Below, in pieces: positions 25,749-34,648 of a DNA stretch of 64,000 nucleotides. The position numbers were made by a program, and so were the translations under genes. Source of the DNA: Geobacter sp. FeAm09 (GTDB lineage Bacteria > Desulfobacterota > Desulfuromonadia > Geobacterales > Pseudopelobacteraceae); assembly GCF_008330225.1 (NCBI RefSeq), contig NZ_CP042466.1, positions 310,001 to 374,000 of the forward strand, in the 5' to 3' direction. A model generated the notes under the pieces. That model had not been told where the DNA came from and made no database searches. It saw only the letters and a program-made list of their open reading frames with translations. Position 1 is the first letter of the stretch; each line of letters starts with the position of its first letter.

Positions 25749-26879
25749 TTAAACCAGCATCGTGCCGTCATCGATAATGACCCGTTCGCTTCCGTCGGCC
25801 ATGATGGCCGTCAGGGTCGGGCGGTAGAAGACGTAATCCTCGTGGAACGGGGCGCTGACCCGGCCGCCGAAGCCCGAGTTGTCCCCCAGGGCGATGTGGA
25901 TGGTGCCGAGAATCTTCTCGGCCTCCAGCACATTGTCCGGGCGGCTGGCCTTGTCGTTGGTGCCGATGCCCAGCTCGGCGATGTTCCGGCAGTTGGCGTT
26001 CTCGGCGAATTTGGCCTCAAGCTTGGCGCGGTGCGGGTCCGTTCCCTCCATCCGTGCCACAGTGCCGTTCTCCACGGTAAGCCGCAGCGGCTCGTCCAGT
26101 TTGCGGGTTGGCGCCCACTCGATCACCATGGTGCCGTGGCTCTTCCCCTCCAGCGGCGCAAGATACCCTTCGCCGGCCGGAAGATTGCCGAAGCAGCCGG
26201 GCGCGGTCAGCAGGCCGTCGTCCCCCCCGGCGTCGCGCCCCTGTTTGCAGATCATCATGTCGGTGCCGTTGGGGCAGGTGACCCGGACCCACTCCGCCCG
26301 GTTGACCGCAGCCACCAGTCGGGCGGTGCGCTCGGCCAGGGCCTGCCAGTCCACGGTCATGGAACTGTGGAACATGTCCGGGTCGAAGTGGGGCAGGCTG
26401 GCGAAGCGTGTGCCGGCGGCGCAGGCCAGGGCGCGGTAGCGGGTATGGCTGGTGGAATTGTTGGCAAGGGCGATGATGACGTCGGCCACGGCGTGCCGGT
26501 GGGTCAGGACCACCTCCCGGGCGGCGGCGATCTCGTCGGGCGAGGCCTGTTTTGCCAGGAGCTTTGCCAAGAGTCCCGATTGGTCCAGTTCGGCGATGGC
26601 GTCTGCGCCGAAGGTCGCCAGCCAGAGTTCCCGGGGCGGCTCGGCGCCCGAGGCGGGGGTGGCGGGGAACTCCACGAAGCCGCCGCTGCCGTAGGTCCGT
26701 GCGGCGAATGCCGCCGCCATGCGGGCGGTGGCGCTCAGGCGCACGCGCCGGTCCCGGTCGCCGGCGGAGACCGTTTCGTCGGTCCGGATCGTATCGGTGA
26801 ACACCAGGACCCGTTCGTTGGCGCCGATACCCATATTGGTTTCAAAGAGTGAGCGAAATGCTCCGTCGAGAGAGGGCAT
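25749..26879 (-). CDS. M29-like (aminopeptidase T family) leucyl aminopeptidase
   Basis: The 376-residue protein has a C-terminal half resembling M29 aminopeptidases: NIAELGIGTNDKA, EKILGTIHIALGDNSGFGG and HEDYVFYRPT, which supply Glu, His and Asp metal ligands. The N-terminal half is less conserved. It likely removes N-terminal residues from peptides in the cytoplasm. The ATG at 26879 has AAGGA 7 bases upstream; an ATG at 26885 has its RBS only 1 base away. Very long upstream extensions in the same frame are not credible. Confidence 0.82.
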   Translation of the reverse strand: MPSLDGAFRSLFETNMGIGANERVLVFTDTIRTDETVSAGDRDRRVRLSATARMAAAFAARTYGSGGFVEFPATPASGAEPPRELWLATFGADAIAELDQSGLLAKLLAKQASPDEIAAAREVVLTHRHAVADVIIALANNSTSHTRYRALACAAGTRFASLPHFDPDMFHSSMTVDWQALAERTARLVAAVNRAEWVRVTCPNGTDMMICKQGRDAGGDDGLLTAPGCFGNLPAGEGYLAPLEGKSHGTMVIEWAPTRKLDEPLRLTVENGTVARMEGTDPHRAKLEAKFAENANCRNIAELGIGTNDKASRPDNVLEAEKILGTIHIALGDNSGFGGRVSAPFHEDYVFYRPTLTAIMADGSERVIIDDGTMLV

Positions 26880-27284
26880 GGCCATATCCTTCCGTTGCGT
26901 GGGGTGCTTCTGCCACCTTTTTATAGCACAGAAAGGTGCAAAGGTGAAACTGCTTGAAACCTGCGCCCGTGACGCCGGAATGCCGCAGTGGCTGGAAGAG
27001 CCGGTGCCCGGCCGCCGCAAACCGCTTATCATGCCGGTCCTCCGCCGTCCGGCTCGGTTGTCTCCACGACAACGGGGGAGAGGTCTTCCGGGCAAACGGG
27101 GGGGGTAGGCAGGCGTCACGGACGCGGGTGAAAGGCAAGGGGAGGCAAAGATTTTTTTCCCTTGATTTCTGGAACATTATTATGCTACTCATGCATACTG
27201 TATACACTTTATTTGTGTAGATTTAAACAATAATTGCAGCAGCTTAACACCTTGGTTCCCAGGGGCCGGTTTTCGGAGGTTCGA
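26880..27284. other. Divergent gap between aminopeptidase and sfrB
   Basis: This 405-bp gap has no credible gene. The part next to sfrB (27150-27230) is markedly AT-rich compared with its surroundings and probably contains the sfrBA promoter, including an alternating ATGCATACTGTATACA stretch. I could not assign a confident -35/-10 or -24/-12 pair. The part at 26930-27110 is GC-rich with no clear structure. Confidence 0.55.
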
Positions 27285-29305
27285 GTGTCTTCAGTACTCT
27301 TTTCCACATGGGGCAGGAACGTCGTTGACAACAGGAATGTTTCCGGTGAACCGCAGTCGGTCGCCTTCAAGCTGCCGGCGGCCTTTGACGGCGAACGTCC
27401 GTTGCGCGCGTTCATGGGGTGGGATGGTCTCATTCTGTTCGACAGGACAGTGGACGTGCCGGCCATGACGGCCGAGTACATGAAGCGCGTCCAGACCCTG
27501 TACTGCTGCGGCAAGTGCACACCGGGCAAGAAAGGCACCAAGGTGCTGATGGACCTGCTCAAGGGGGTGCTGGACGGTACGGCGCAGGAGAACGACCTGG
27601 ACAAGGTCGGCGACCTGACGGAACTGCTCAAAAATTGCAAGTGCACCCTCTGTCAGAGCGCCACGGTCCCGGTCTTCGATGCGGTGCAGCACTACCGCGC
27701 CGATTTCGTCGCCCGCCTCCACGAGCGGCGCGCGGTCAACAGCGCCGATGCGTACCTCCACAAGATCACCGCCCCCTGCATGGACAAATGCCCGTCCCAT
27801 ATCGACATCCCCAAATATATCGAGGATATCAAGAATCTCCGTTTTTCCGATTCCCTGGCCACCATCCGCGAGAACATGCCGCTTCCAGCCGTCTGCGGGC
27901 GGGTCTGCCCGCACCCCTGCGAGAGCGCCTGCCGCCGCAAGAACGTGGACGATGCCATCAATATCATGGTGCTGAAACGGTCGGCCTCGGATTACGAGCG
28001 GCTGCACAAGCTGGCGCCTCCCATGCGGCCCAAGGCGCGGAAGAACAAGACGGTCGGCATCGTGGGCGCCGGCCCGGCCGGCCTGGCCGCCGCCTATTAC
28101 CTGGCCCTGGAAGGGTACCCCTGCACCATCTACGAGGCGCTGCCGGAAGGGTACGGGGGCGGCATGATCGCGGTCGGCATCCCGGCGTACCGCATGCCGC
28201 GCACGATCCTGCAGCGCGACATCGATATCATCCAGTCCCTGGGGGTCGAGATCGTCTACAACTGCCGCGTCGGCACGGACATCTCCCTGGCGGACCTGAA
28301 GAAGAAACATGACTCGGTGTTCATCGCCCCCGGCGCCCACCGTTCCAAACCCATGGGGGTGGAAGGGGAGGACAAGGGGTACAAGGGCTTTCTCAAGGGG
28401 GGGATCGACTTCCTGCGCGAGGCCTACATGGGCAAGCCGACCGGCATGGGCGGGAAGGTCGTGGTGGTCGGGGGGGCAATACCGCCATCGACTGCGTCCG
28501 GGTGGCCCTGCGCGAGGGTGCCCAGGACTCCTACCTGGTCTACCGCCGCTCCCGCAAGGAGATGCCGGCCGATGTGTGGGAGGTGGATGGTGCCGACGAG
28601 GAGGGGGTCACGTTCGAGTTCCAGGTGCTCCCCACCCGGATCATCGCCAACGACCAGCACGAGGTGATCGGCGTGGAGTGCGTCCGCATGGAGTTGGGAG
28701 AGCCCGACGCCTCCGGTCGCCGTCGCCCCGAACCGATGGCGGGCAGCGAGTTCGTCATCGAGTGCGACACGGTCATCCCGGCCATCGGCCAGGACGCCGA
28801 CCTGGGGTTCATCCCGCCCGACATGGGGATCGACATCAGCAAGTGGAACACGGTGGTAACCAGGCATCTGCCCCTCAAGGATGCGGCCGGAAAGGACCTC
28901 AAGGACGGCATGGGCAACCCGCTTTCCCGCTCCCTCATGACCGACTGCGACGGGGTCTTTGCCGGCGGCGACGCCGAGATCGGCCCCCTGACCGTGGTGG
29001 CCTGCGTGGGCAACGCCCATCGCGCCGCCCGGGTGATCCAGCGCTGGCTGGAGGAAGGCAAGGCCTATCTCACCGAGGACGACATCTTCGACGACCTCCT
29101 GACCTATCTGGGGGTGTACGACAAGGGAGAGAAGGTCGCCTGGCTCGATGCCGCAGGGCGTGCCAATCAGAAAGAGGTCCACGGCAAAGAGCGGGCCGGC
29201 CTCAAAAACTACAACGAGGTCGAACTCGGCTTCAGCGACAGCACGGCCCAGGCCGAGGCCGACCGGTGCCTGCGCTGCTACCGCATGGCCATGGCGGTGG
29301 TCTAA
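27285..29305 (+). CDS. sfrB: SfrB-like NADPH oxidoreductase beta subunit, frameshifted
   Basis: The GTG at 27285 has CGGAGG 5 bases upstream. The N-terminal 160 residues include CCGKCTPGKKGT and CKCTLC, matching the C-terminal [4Fe-4S] region of NuoF. A GltD-type module follows: Cys motifs (CMDKCPSHIDIPKYI, CGRVCPHPCESAC), then FAD-binding GIVGAGPAGLAAAYYLA and NADPH-binding VVVVGGGNTAIDC after frame repair. The break is in a seven-G run at 28470-28476; adding one G gives 673 residues. Geobacter SfrAB is a soluble NADPH:Fe(III) oxidoreductase that probably works as an NADPH dehydrogenase. It precedes sfrA. Confidence 0.86.
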
Positions 29306-29306
29306 C

Positions 29307-29427
29307 AGGTTGTTGAAAAACAGCCATCTCGCCGCCGTCCTCGAAAGCCCCTTTGTGCGGCGTAGCGTTGCTACGCCTCCGCGGGGCTTCCTGCTGGTGC
29401 GACGATCTGACTATTTTTGAACAACCT
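29307..29427. repeat. 121-bp palindromic (MITE-like) element, copy 1
   Basis: The element is bounded by 14-bp terminal inverted repeats (AGGTTGTTGAAAAA ... TTTTTGAACAACCT, one mismatch). It has a central hairpin CGTAGC-GTT-GCTACG (29361-29375). It begins 2 bp after the sfrB stop. Copy 2 at 32100 has the same length and is closely similar. It has no coding capacity and I see no target-site duplication. Confidence 0.88.
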
Positions 29428-29495
29428 GGGTTTCCTCCGGTATCCCGGCAGGTGTGAACTCTTATATTAATCGCATTCAAACTTTGGAGTTGTGT

Positions 29496-32093
29496 ATGGT
29501 TACGCTGACGATTGACGGCAGGCAGATACAGGCCCCCGCGGGGACGACTATCCTGGATGCGGCCGCCGAGCTGGGGATCAAAATTCCCACGCTCTGCTGG
29601 CTGAAGAAGGTTTCCACCACCGGGGCCTGCCGCATCTGCGTGGTGGAGATCGAGGGGGTTGACCGGTTCATGACCGCCTGTAACACCCCGGTCAAGGAAG
29701 GCATCGTTGTCACCACCACGTCGCCGAAGCTGGAGAAGGCCCGCCAGAAGACGCTGGAGCTGATGCTGGTCAACCACCCCTTGGACTGCCCGGTGTGCGA
29801 TGCCGGGGGCGAATGCGACCTGCAGGACACCTGCTTTGCCCTCAAGGTGGACCGGAACGAGTACGCCGCCGAGCGGGAACCGCTCCCCATCATCTACGAC
29901 TGGCCCCTGATCGAGAATTGCTCCACCCGCTGCATCCTGTGCGAGAAGTGCGTCAAGGTCTGCCACGAGATCGTGGGGGCCGACGCCATCGAGGTCAAGA
30001 ACTGCGGCGACCGCTCCCTGATCGGCACCGTGGACGGGAAGCCGCTCAATTGCGATTTCTGCGGCAACTGCATCAACGCCTGCCCCACCGGCACGCTCAT
30101 CAGCAAGCCCTTCAAATTCCGCGGCCGCCCCTGGACCTTCGACGTGACCAAAAGCGTCTGTGCCTTCTGCTCCTCCGGTTGCCAGATCGAATACCATTCC
30201 CGCGATGGCCGTGTGGAGCGGGTCACCAGTTCCGACGACGGCTTCAACCGCGGCAACCTTTGCGTCAACGGCCGTTTCGGCTATGCCGCCTTCAACTCCT
30301 CCGGCAGGTTGACCGAGCCGCTCCTCAGGGACAGCGCCGGCAAACAGCAGGAGACCGTTTGGGACCAGGCCTTGGGTACGGTGGCGGCCCGGCTGAAGGA
30401 TATCGTCTCCGAGAGCGGCGGGGCCAGCGTGGCCGGTATCGGGTCGCCCCGGGCAACCAACGAGGAGAGCTATCTCTTCCAGAAGTTCCTGCGTGCCGCC
30501 GTGGGTACCAACAACATCGACTCCGAGGCGCGCCTCGGCTATTTCCCGGCCCAGCTCATCCAGTGGCGGATGCTGGGCTACAGCGGCGGGACCACCGCCA
30601 TGGACGCCATCGAGCAGGCCACGGCGGTCGTGGTCCTGGGGAGCGACCTCAAGGCCGAATCGGCCGGTTTCGCCTACCGGACGATCCAGGCCGCCACCAA
30701 AAACGACGCCCGGCTGGTCGTGGCCGGTGCGCGCGCCAGTTGGCTCACGCCGTTCGCCAACGCGTTTCTCCACTATCGTCCCGGCGGCGAAGCTTGGCTG
30801 GTGGCGGGCCTCAACAAGGCCATCCTGGCGGAAGGGCTTGAAAACAAGACATTCATCGACACCCATACCACGGAGTTCGCCGCGTTCACTGCGGCCCTCG
30901 ACGGGATTTCCTTCGAGCGGATCGACGAGGCGAGCGGCGTGGGCGAGGCAGAGCTGCGCGAAGCGGCCCGCCTCATCGGCGCCAACGGCCGCGTGGCCGT
31001 CATCTACGGCGCCGGGATCATGCGTGCCGCCGATGCCGCCGCTGCGGTGACCGGCGTGGTCAACCTGGCGCTGGTGACCGGGGCGGCCGGCACGGACGGG
31101 GCCGGCATCTACCCTCTGGACGAGAAGAACAATACCCAGGGGATGCTGGATATGGGGGTCTGCCCCGAGTATCTGCCCGGCTATCACGGCTACGACCATG
31201 CCGCCGCCCGTTTCGGCGCGGAGTGGAAAGCCACCGTTCCCGGCACGGCCGGCAAGGATCTCTTCCAGATCGTCGAGGGGATCGAAAAGGGCGAAATACG
31301 CGCGTTGTACGTCATGGGGAGCGACCCGCTGCACTTCATGCCGGACCGCGGCCGCATCCTGAAGGCCCTGCAGAAGCTGGACCTGCTGGTGGTGCAGGAC
31401 CTGTTCCTGACCGACACCGCCCGTCTGGCCCACGTCGTGCTGCCCGCCGCCAGCGGGGCCGAGAAGTCCGGTTCCTTCACCACCGTGGACAACCGGGTAC
31501 AGTGCTTCCCCCGGGCCGTGGCCCCGGCCGGCGAAGCCCGCACCGACGGCGAGATTTTGGCGAAGCTGTACGACTTGGTGGCGCCCGTAACCAATATCGC
31601 GGCCGTGTCGGCGGAAGAGCTGCACCACGAGATCGCCCGGCTGACCGGTCTCTACAGTGAGCAGTGCGATCACGAAGGGTGCCGCATGGGGCGGGTCAAG
31701 AACCGTCCGGCTTTCAGCGGCCAGCCGGCAACCTTTGGGCCGGTGACGCCCGCCCCCCCGGTCCGGCGGGATGGGGCCCACCCCCTGAACCTGATCATCG
31801 GACCGGTGCTGCACCATAACGGCACCTTCTCCACCTGGTCGGACAACAACATGGCCGTTGCCGGAGAGGCGTATGTGGAGGTGGCATCCCCGGACGCGCA
31901 CAAGGCCGGCGTCGTCACCGGAAACGTGGTGAAGATCTCCTCGCCCCGGGGGAGCATCATCCTCACGGCCAGGGTCCTTGACGAAGCCCCGGAGGGCACG
32001 CTGTTCGTCCCGTCCCATTTCAGGGAGGCCCAGGTGAACCTGTTGACCCAGGGAGCGGGCGCCACGGTGGGGGTCAAGCTGGAAAAGGCCTGA
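29496..32093 (+). CDS. sfrA: SfrA-like NADPH oxidoreductase alpha subunit (NuoG-like, Fe-S/molybdopterin fold)
   Basis: The 865-residue protein has a NuoG/formate-dehydrogenase-like layout. A [2Fe-2S] domain (about 1-80) contains CWLKKVSTTGACRICVVE. The His-Cys cluster is HPLDCPVCDAGGECDLQD (about 90-107). Two [4Fe-4S] motifs follow, CSTRCILCEKCVKVC and CDFCGNCINACP. A further cluster motif (CAFCSSGCQIEY) opens the molybdopterin-oxidoreductase fold to the C-terminus. With sfrB it should form the soluble NADPH-linked reductase described in Geobacter. The ATG at 29496 is preceded by TTTGGAG. The molybdopterin fold does not prove a bound cofactor. Confidence 0.88.
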   Translation: MVTLTIDGRQIQAPAGTTILDAAAELGIKIPTLCWLKKVSTTGACRICVVEIEGVDRFMTACNTPVKEGIVVTTTSPKLEKARQKTLELMLVNHPLDCPVCDAGGECDLQDTCFALKVDRNEYAAEREPLPIIYDWPLIENCSTRCILCEKCVKVCHEIVGADAIEVKNCGDRSLIGTVDGKPLNCDFCGNCINACPTGTLISKPFKFRGRPWTFDVTKSVCAFCSSGCQIEYHSRDGRVERVTSSDDGFNRGNLCVNGRFGYAAFNSSGRLTEPLLRDSAGKQQETVWDQALGTVAARLKDIVSESGGASVAGIGSPRATNEESYLFQKFLRAAVGTNNIDSEARLGYFPAQLIQWRMLGYSGGTTAMDAIEQATAVVVLGSDLKAESAGFAYRTIQAATKNDARLVVAGARASWLTPFANAFLHYRPGGEAWLVAGLNKAILAEGLENKTFIDTHTTEFAAFTAALDGISFERIDEASGVGEAELREAARLIGANGRVAVIYGAGIMRAADAAAAVTGVVNLALVTGAAGTDGAGIYPLDEKNNTQGMLDMGVCPEYLPGYHGYDHAAARFGAEWKATVPGTAGKDLFQIVEGIEKGEIRALYVMGSDPLHFMPDRGRILKALQKLDLLVVQDLFLTDTARLAHVVLPAASGAEKSGSFTTVDNRVQCFPRAVAPAGEARTDGEILAKLYDLVAPVTNIAAVSAEELHHEIARLTGLYSEQCDHEGCRMGRVKNRPAFSGQPATFGPVTPAPPVRRDGAHPLNLIIGPVLHHNGTFSTWSDNNMAVAGEAYVEVASPDAHKAGVVTGNVVKISSPRGSIILTARVLDEAPEGTLFVPSHFREAQVNLLTQGAGATVGVKLEKA

Positions 32094-32099
32094 TCAGGG

Positions 32100-32220
32100 A
32101 GGTTGTTGAAAAACGGCCATCTCGCCGTCGTCCTCGAAAGCCCTTTCGTGCGGCGTAGCGCTGCTACGCCTCCTCAGGGCTCCCTGCGGGGACGACGATC
32201 TGACCATTTTTGAACAACCT
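32100..32220. repeat. 121-bp palindromic (MITE-like) element, copy 2
   Basis: It has the same 14-bp terminal inverted repeats and 121-bp length as copy 1, with central hairpin CGTAGC-GCT-GCTACG (32154-32168). It starts 7 bp after the sfrA stop, upstream of a normal terminator. The two copies share long identical stretches and differ by scattered substitutions. Confidence 0.88.
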
Positions 32221-32238
32221 GGATTTTCAGCAGTCTGA

Positions 32239-32264
32239 AGCGCCGTTTCCCACGGCGCTTTTTG
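32239..32264 (+). terminator. Rho-independent terminator of sfrBA
   Basis: A perfect 8-bp stem (AGCGCCGT, 32239-32246, with ACGGCGCT, 32252-32259) and 5-base loop are followed by TTTTTG. It comes just after the second 121-bp element. Confidence 0.85.
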
Positions 32265-32301
32265 TTTGCCTGTTCCCGAGCTGCGCCTGTATACTCCCCC
32301 C

Positions 32302-33996
32302 ATGACCTGGAAGATCAGACAAAAACTGCGCGCCCTGCTGGATGCCGAGACCAGCCTCCGCCCCCATATGCGGGGCAGGGGCGGGCAATTGGCCGTCTGC
32401 CTCGTCTACCCCAATTCCTACCAAACCGCCATGAGCAGCCTGGGCTTTCAGACGGTCTTCGGGCTCCTGGCGGAATCGGCCGACATCCTGTGCGAGCGGG
32501 CCTTTCTGCCCGACCGGGAGGAGTTGGAGGAACACCGGCGCAGCGGCACGCCGCTCCTTTCTCTGGAGAGCCAGCGCCCCCTGGCGGATTTCGACGTCGT
32601 CGCCTTTTCCACCTCCTTCGAGCCGGACTACCTCCATATCCCCCTCATGCTGGAACTGGCGCGCATCCCGATTCTGGTCGCAGAGCGCACCGGCGGAGAT
32701 CCCCTGGTCATTGCGGGGGGGGCGGCGTTTTTCATCAACCCCGAACCGGTGGCCGACTTCCTCGACGTGGTCTGTATCGGCGAGGGGGAGGAACTCGTGC
32801 CCGCCCTGGTGTCGTGCCTGATGTCGCCCCGGCAGGGGGGGAGGGGAGGATTGTTGTCCGTCCTTGCCGCCCTGCCCGGTTTCTATGTCCCGAGCCTCTA
32901 CCAACCGCAGTACGATGCCGATGGCCGCCTGACCGGCTTTGAGGGGGCTCCGGGCGCCCCGCTGCCGGTGGTGCGCGCCTGCCCAGCCCTGGAACAATAC
33001 CGTCCGGCAGCCTCCCTGATCCTGACCGACAACACGGAATTCGGCGACATGTTCCTGGTGGAGGTGAGCCGGGGGTGTCCGCGCGGCTGCCGTTTCTGTA
33101 GCGCTGGCTTCATCTACGGCCCGTTTCGCCAGCAGCCCTTCGCGCACCTCACGGCCGCGGTGGACGAGGGGCTCGGGCACCGCTCCAAGGTCGGACTGGT
33201 GGGGGCGGCGGTGTCCGACTATCGGGAGATCGGCCGCCTGTGCGCTTACATCGTGGGGAAGGGGGCCAAGGTCTCGGTCTCGTCCCTGCGCATCGACCGG
33301 CTGGACGGCGCCATGCTGGACGCCCTGACGCTGAGCGGCCACAAGACCATCTCCCTGGCGCCGGAGGGTGGCTCCCAGCGGCTGCGGGACCTGATCCGCA
33401 AAAACCTGAGCGAGGGGCAGATCCTGGACGCCTGCGACCTGCTGATCTCCCGGGACATCCTCAACCTGAAGCTGTACTTCATCATCGGCCTGCCGACGGA
33501 GACGGAGGCGGACCTGGATGAACTGCTCCGGCTCGTGGCGGCCATCCGCGAGCGGGTGCTGGAGCGGGCGCGAAGCAACAAGCGGATCGGCGAGATCATC
33601 CTGTCGGTGAACCCCTTCATCCCCAAGCCGTTCACCCCCTTTCAGTGGTGCGGCATGGAGCCCATCGCCTCGTTGGAGCGCAAGGTGAAGCTGCTGGAGG
33701 CGGCCGTGCGGGGCATGCCCAACGTGCGCCTCAAGGTGGAGAGCCTGCGGGAGTCCTATCTCCAGGCCCTGCTGTCCCGGGGGGACCGGCGGCTTTCGGG
33801 CCTGGTGGCCGCCATGGCGGCGGGGAGTTCCCTCAAGAAGGCGGCCAAACAGCGCGGGATCGATACGGACAGGTATGTGTGCCGCGAGATCCCCGGAGAC
33901 GCCATCCTCCCCTGGAGTGTCATCGGCACGGCGGACCCGGGGCACCTGAGGAAAGAATACGAACGGGCCATGGGGGAAGGGGAGAGGCAGCCATGA
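32302..33996 (+). CDS. B12-binding-type radical SAM protein
   Basis: The 564-residue protein has an N-terminal region resembling a cobalamin-binding Rossmann domain (about 25-165: AVCLVYPNSYQTAMSSLGFQ, VVAFSTSFEPDY). The radical SAM domain begins with CPRGCRFC (about 259-266), then SLAPEGGSQRLRDLIRKN. The size and layout match the TIGR03960-like subfamily, often found with ribosome-associated or tRNA-modifying genes; its reaction is unknown. The ATG at 32302 lacks a strong Shine-Dalgarno; a TTG at 32266 lies inside the preceding terminator and is unlikely. It overlaps the next small gene by 4 bases. Confidence 0.87.
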   Translation: MTWKIRQKLRALLDAETSLRPHMRGRGGQLAVCLVYPNSYQTAMSSLGFQTVFGLLAESADILCERAFLPDREELEEHRRSGTPLLSLESQRPLADFDVVAFSTSFEPDYLHIPLMLELARIPILVAERTGGDPLVIAGGAAFFINPEPVADFLDVVCIGEGEELVPALVSCLMSPRQGGRGGLLSVLAALPGFYVPSLYQPQYDADGRLTGFEGAPGAPLPVVRACPALEQYRPAASLILTDNTEFGDMFLVEVSRGCPRGCRFCSAGFIYGPFRQQPFAHLTAAVDEGLGHRSKVGLVGAAVSDYREIGRLCAYIVGKGAKVSVSSLRIDRLDGAMLDALTLSGHKTISLAPEGGSQRLRDLIRKNLSEGQILDACDLLISRDILNLKLYFIIGLPTETEADLDELLRLVAAIRERVLERARSNKRIGEIILSVNPFIPKPFTPFQWCGMEPIASLERKVKLLEAAVRGMPNVRLKVESLRESYLQALLSRGDRRLSGLVAAMAAGSSLKKAAKQRGIDTDRYVCREIPGDAILPWSVIGTADPGHLRKEYERAMGEGERQP

Positions 33997-34172
33997 AGCG
34001 ATGCAGCATCTGCACGAAGGAGTTTGACGAGACCGCCGAGCGTTCGGACTATGCCCAGGCTGGGGAATGGCTGGCGGGGGAGGTGTGGCAGGACGCCGGG
34101 GAACTGTGCCCGCTCTGTCTGGAAAACCGGGCCAGGCTGGTGATGATGTACTGCCCGGAGTATAATTCGTAA
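33993..34172 (+). CDS. 59-residue Cys-rich (zinc-finger-like) protein
   Basis: This small protein begins MKRCSICTKEFDE and continues with ELCPLCLENRARLVMMYCPEY, giving two CxxC pairs and a further Cys, consistent with a zinc- or Fe-S-binding knuckle. Its ATG overlaps the radical SAM stop (ATGA) behind GGGGAGAGGCAGCC, so it is translationally coupled. It may be a partner, substrate or metal chaperone of the radical SAM enzyme; that is inference from coupling. The family is not recognised. Confidence 0.8.
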   Translation: MKRCSICTKEFDETAERSDYAQAGEWLAGEVWQDAGELCPLCLENRARLVMMYCPEYNS

Positions 34173-34200
34173 AGCCGTTTATCTTTCTTCCTGAGTCCCT

Positions 34201-34509
34201 CTAATCATACACCTTCACATGGCAGCCGGCGCAATGGTAGGGCCCCGTATTCAGCTCCCCGTGGCACCCCTTGCAGTTTTTGTGCGCCCACTCCTTGCCG
34301 AAACCCGTGATTTTGCCCGGCCCTGCCTCGTGACAGTGCCTGCACGTGTGGGCGGCGACCATGTGGGCCTTGTGCCGGAACGTGACCCCGTTTTTCATGG
34401 GGATGATTTCTGGGATGGCACAGGCCGGGCCTGCCAGCAGCGCCATGGCCACGATGCTGGTGGCAGCGCACATAATGTTTCGGCCTGATGCGGTTCTGCT
34501 CCAATCCAT
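34201..34509 (-). CDS. Periplasmic triheme c7-type cytochrome
   Basis: The 102-residue precursor has a signal peptide (about 1-31, ending GPACA) and three CxxCH haem motifs: CRHCH, CKGCH and CAGCH. The preceding HKAHMVAAHTC supplies distal His ligands. The layout is that of the small triheme cytochrome c7 group, which includes Geobacter PpcA-like periplasmic electron carriers, though the spacing here is compact and the C-terminus short. It is the only c-type cytochrome in the window and lies just beyond the ftsZ terminator on the same strand. Confidence 0.86.
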   Translation of the reverse strand: MDWSRTASGRNIMCAATSIVAMALLAGPACAIPEIIPMKNGVTFRHKAHMVAAHTCRHCHEAGPGKITGFGKEWAHKNCKGCHGELNTGPYHCAGCHVKVYD

Positions 34510-34559
34510 GTGCGTCAACCTTTGTGCTCCGGGACATTGCAATGAAGGATTTTGGGGTA

Positions 34560-34601
34560 CAAAAAACCCGGTTCTTCTGGAATGGCGCGAAGAAACCGGG
34601 T
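34560..34601 (-). terminator. Rho-independent terminator after ftsZ
   Basis: On the minus strand a stem with arms ACCCGGTTTCTTC and GAAGAACCGGGT (34566-34601, one bulge) is followed by TTTTTT (34561-34566). A second GC-rich hairpin (GGAAGGGAGGC, 34607-34617, with 34624-34634) lies immediately upstream, right after the ftsZ stop. Together they end the dcw cluster. Confidence 0.85.
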
Positions 34602-34648
34602 AGAAAGGAAGGGAGGCGTCGCTGCCTCCCTTCCTGGTATTGGTCTTG

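Noticed and set aside
27155-27185. Possible sigma54 (-24/-12) promoter before sfrB
   Set aside because: TGGAAC plus TATGCT only loosely resembles TGGCAC-N5-TTGCA and lacks the conserved GC dinucleotide spacing.
29232-32018. Long minus-strand open frame opposite sfrA (about 928 residues)
   Set aside because: Antisense shadow of a clear NuoG-like gene, with low-complexity Gly/His/Val-rich translation.
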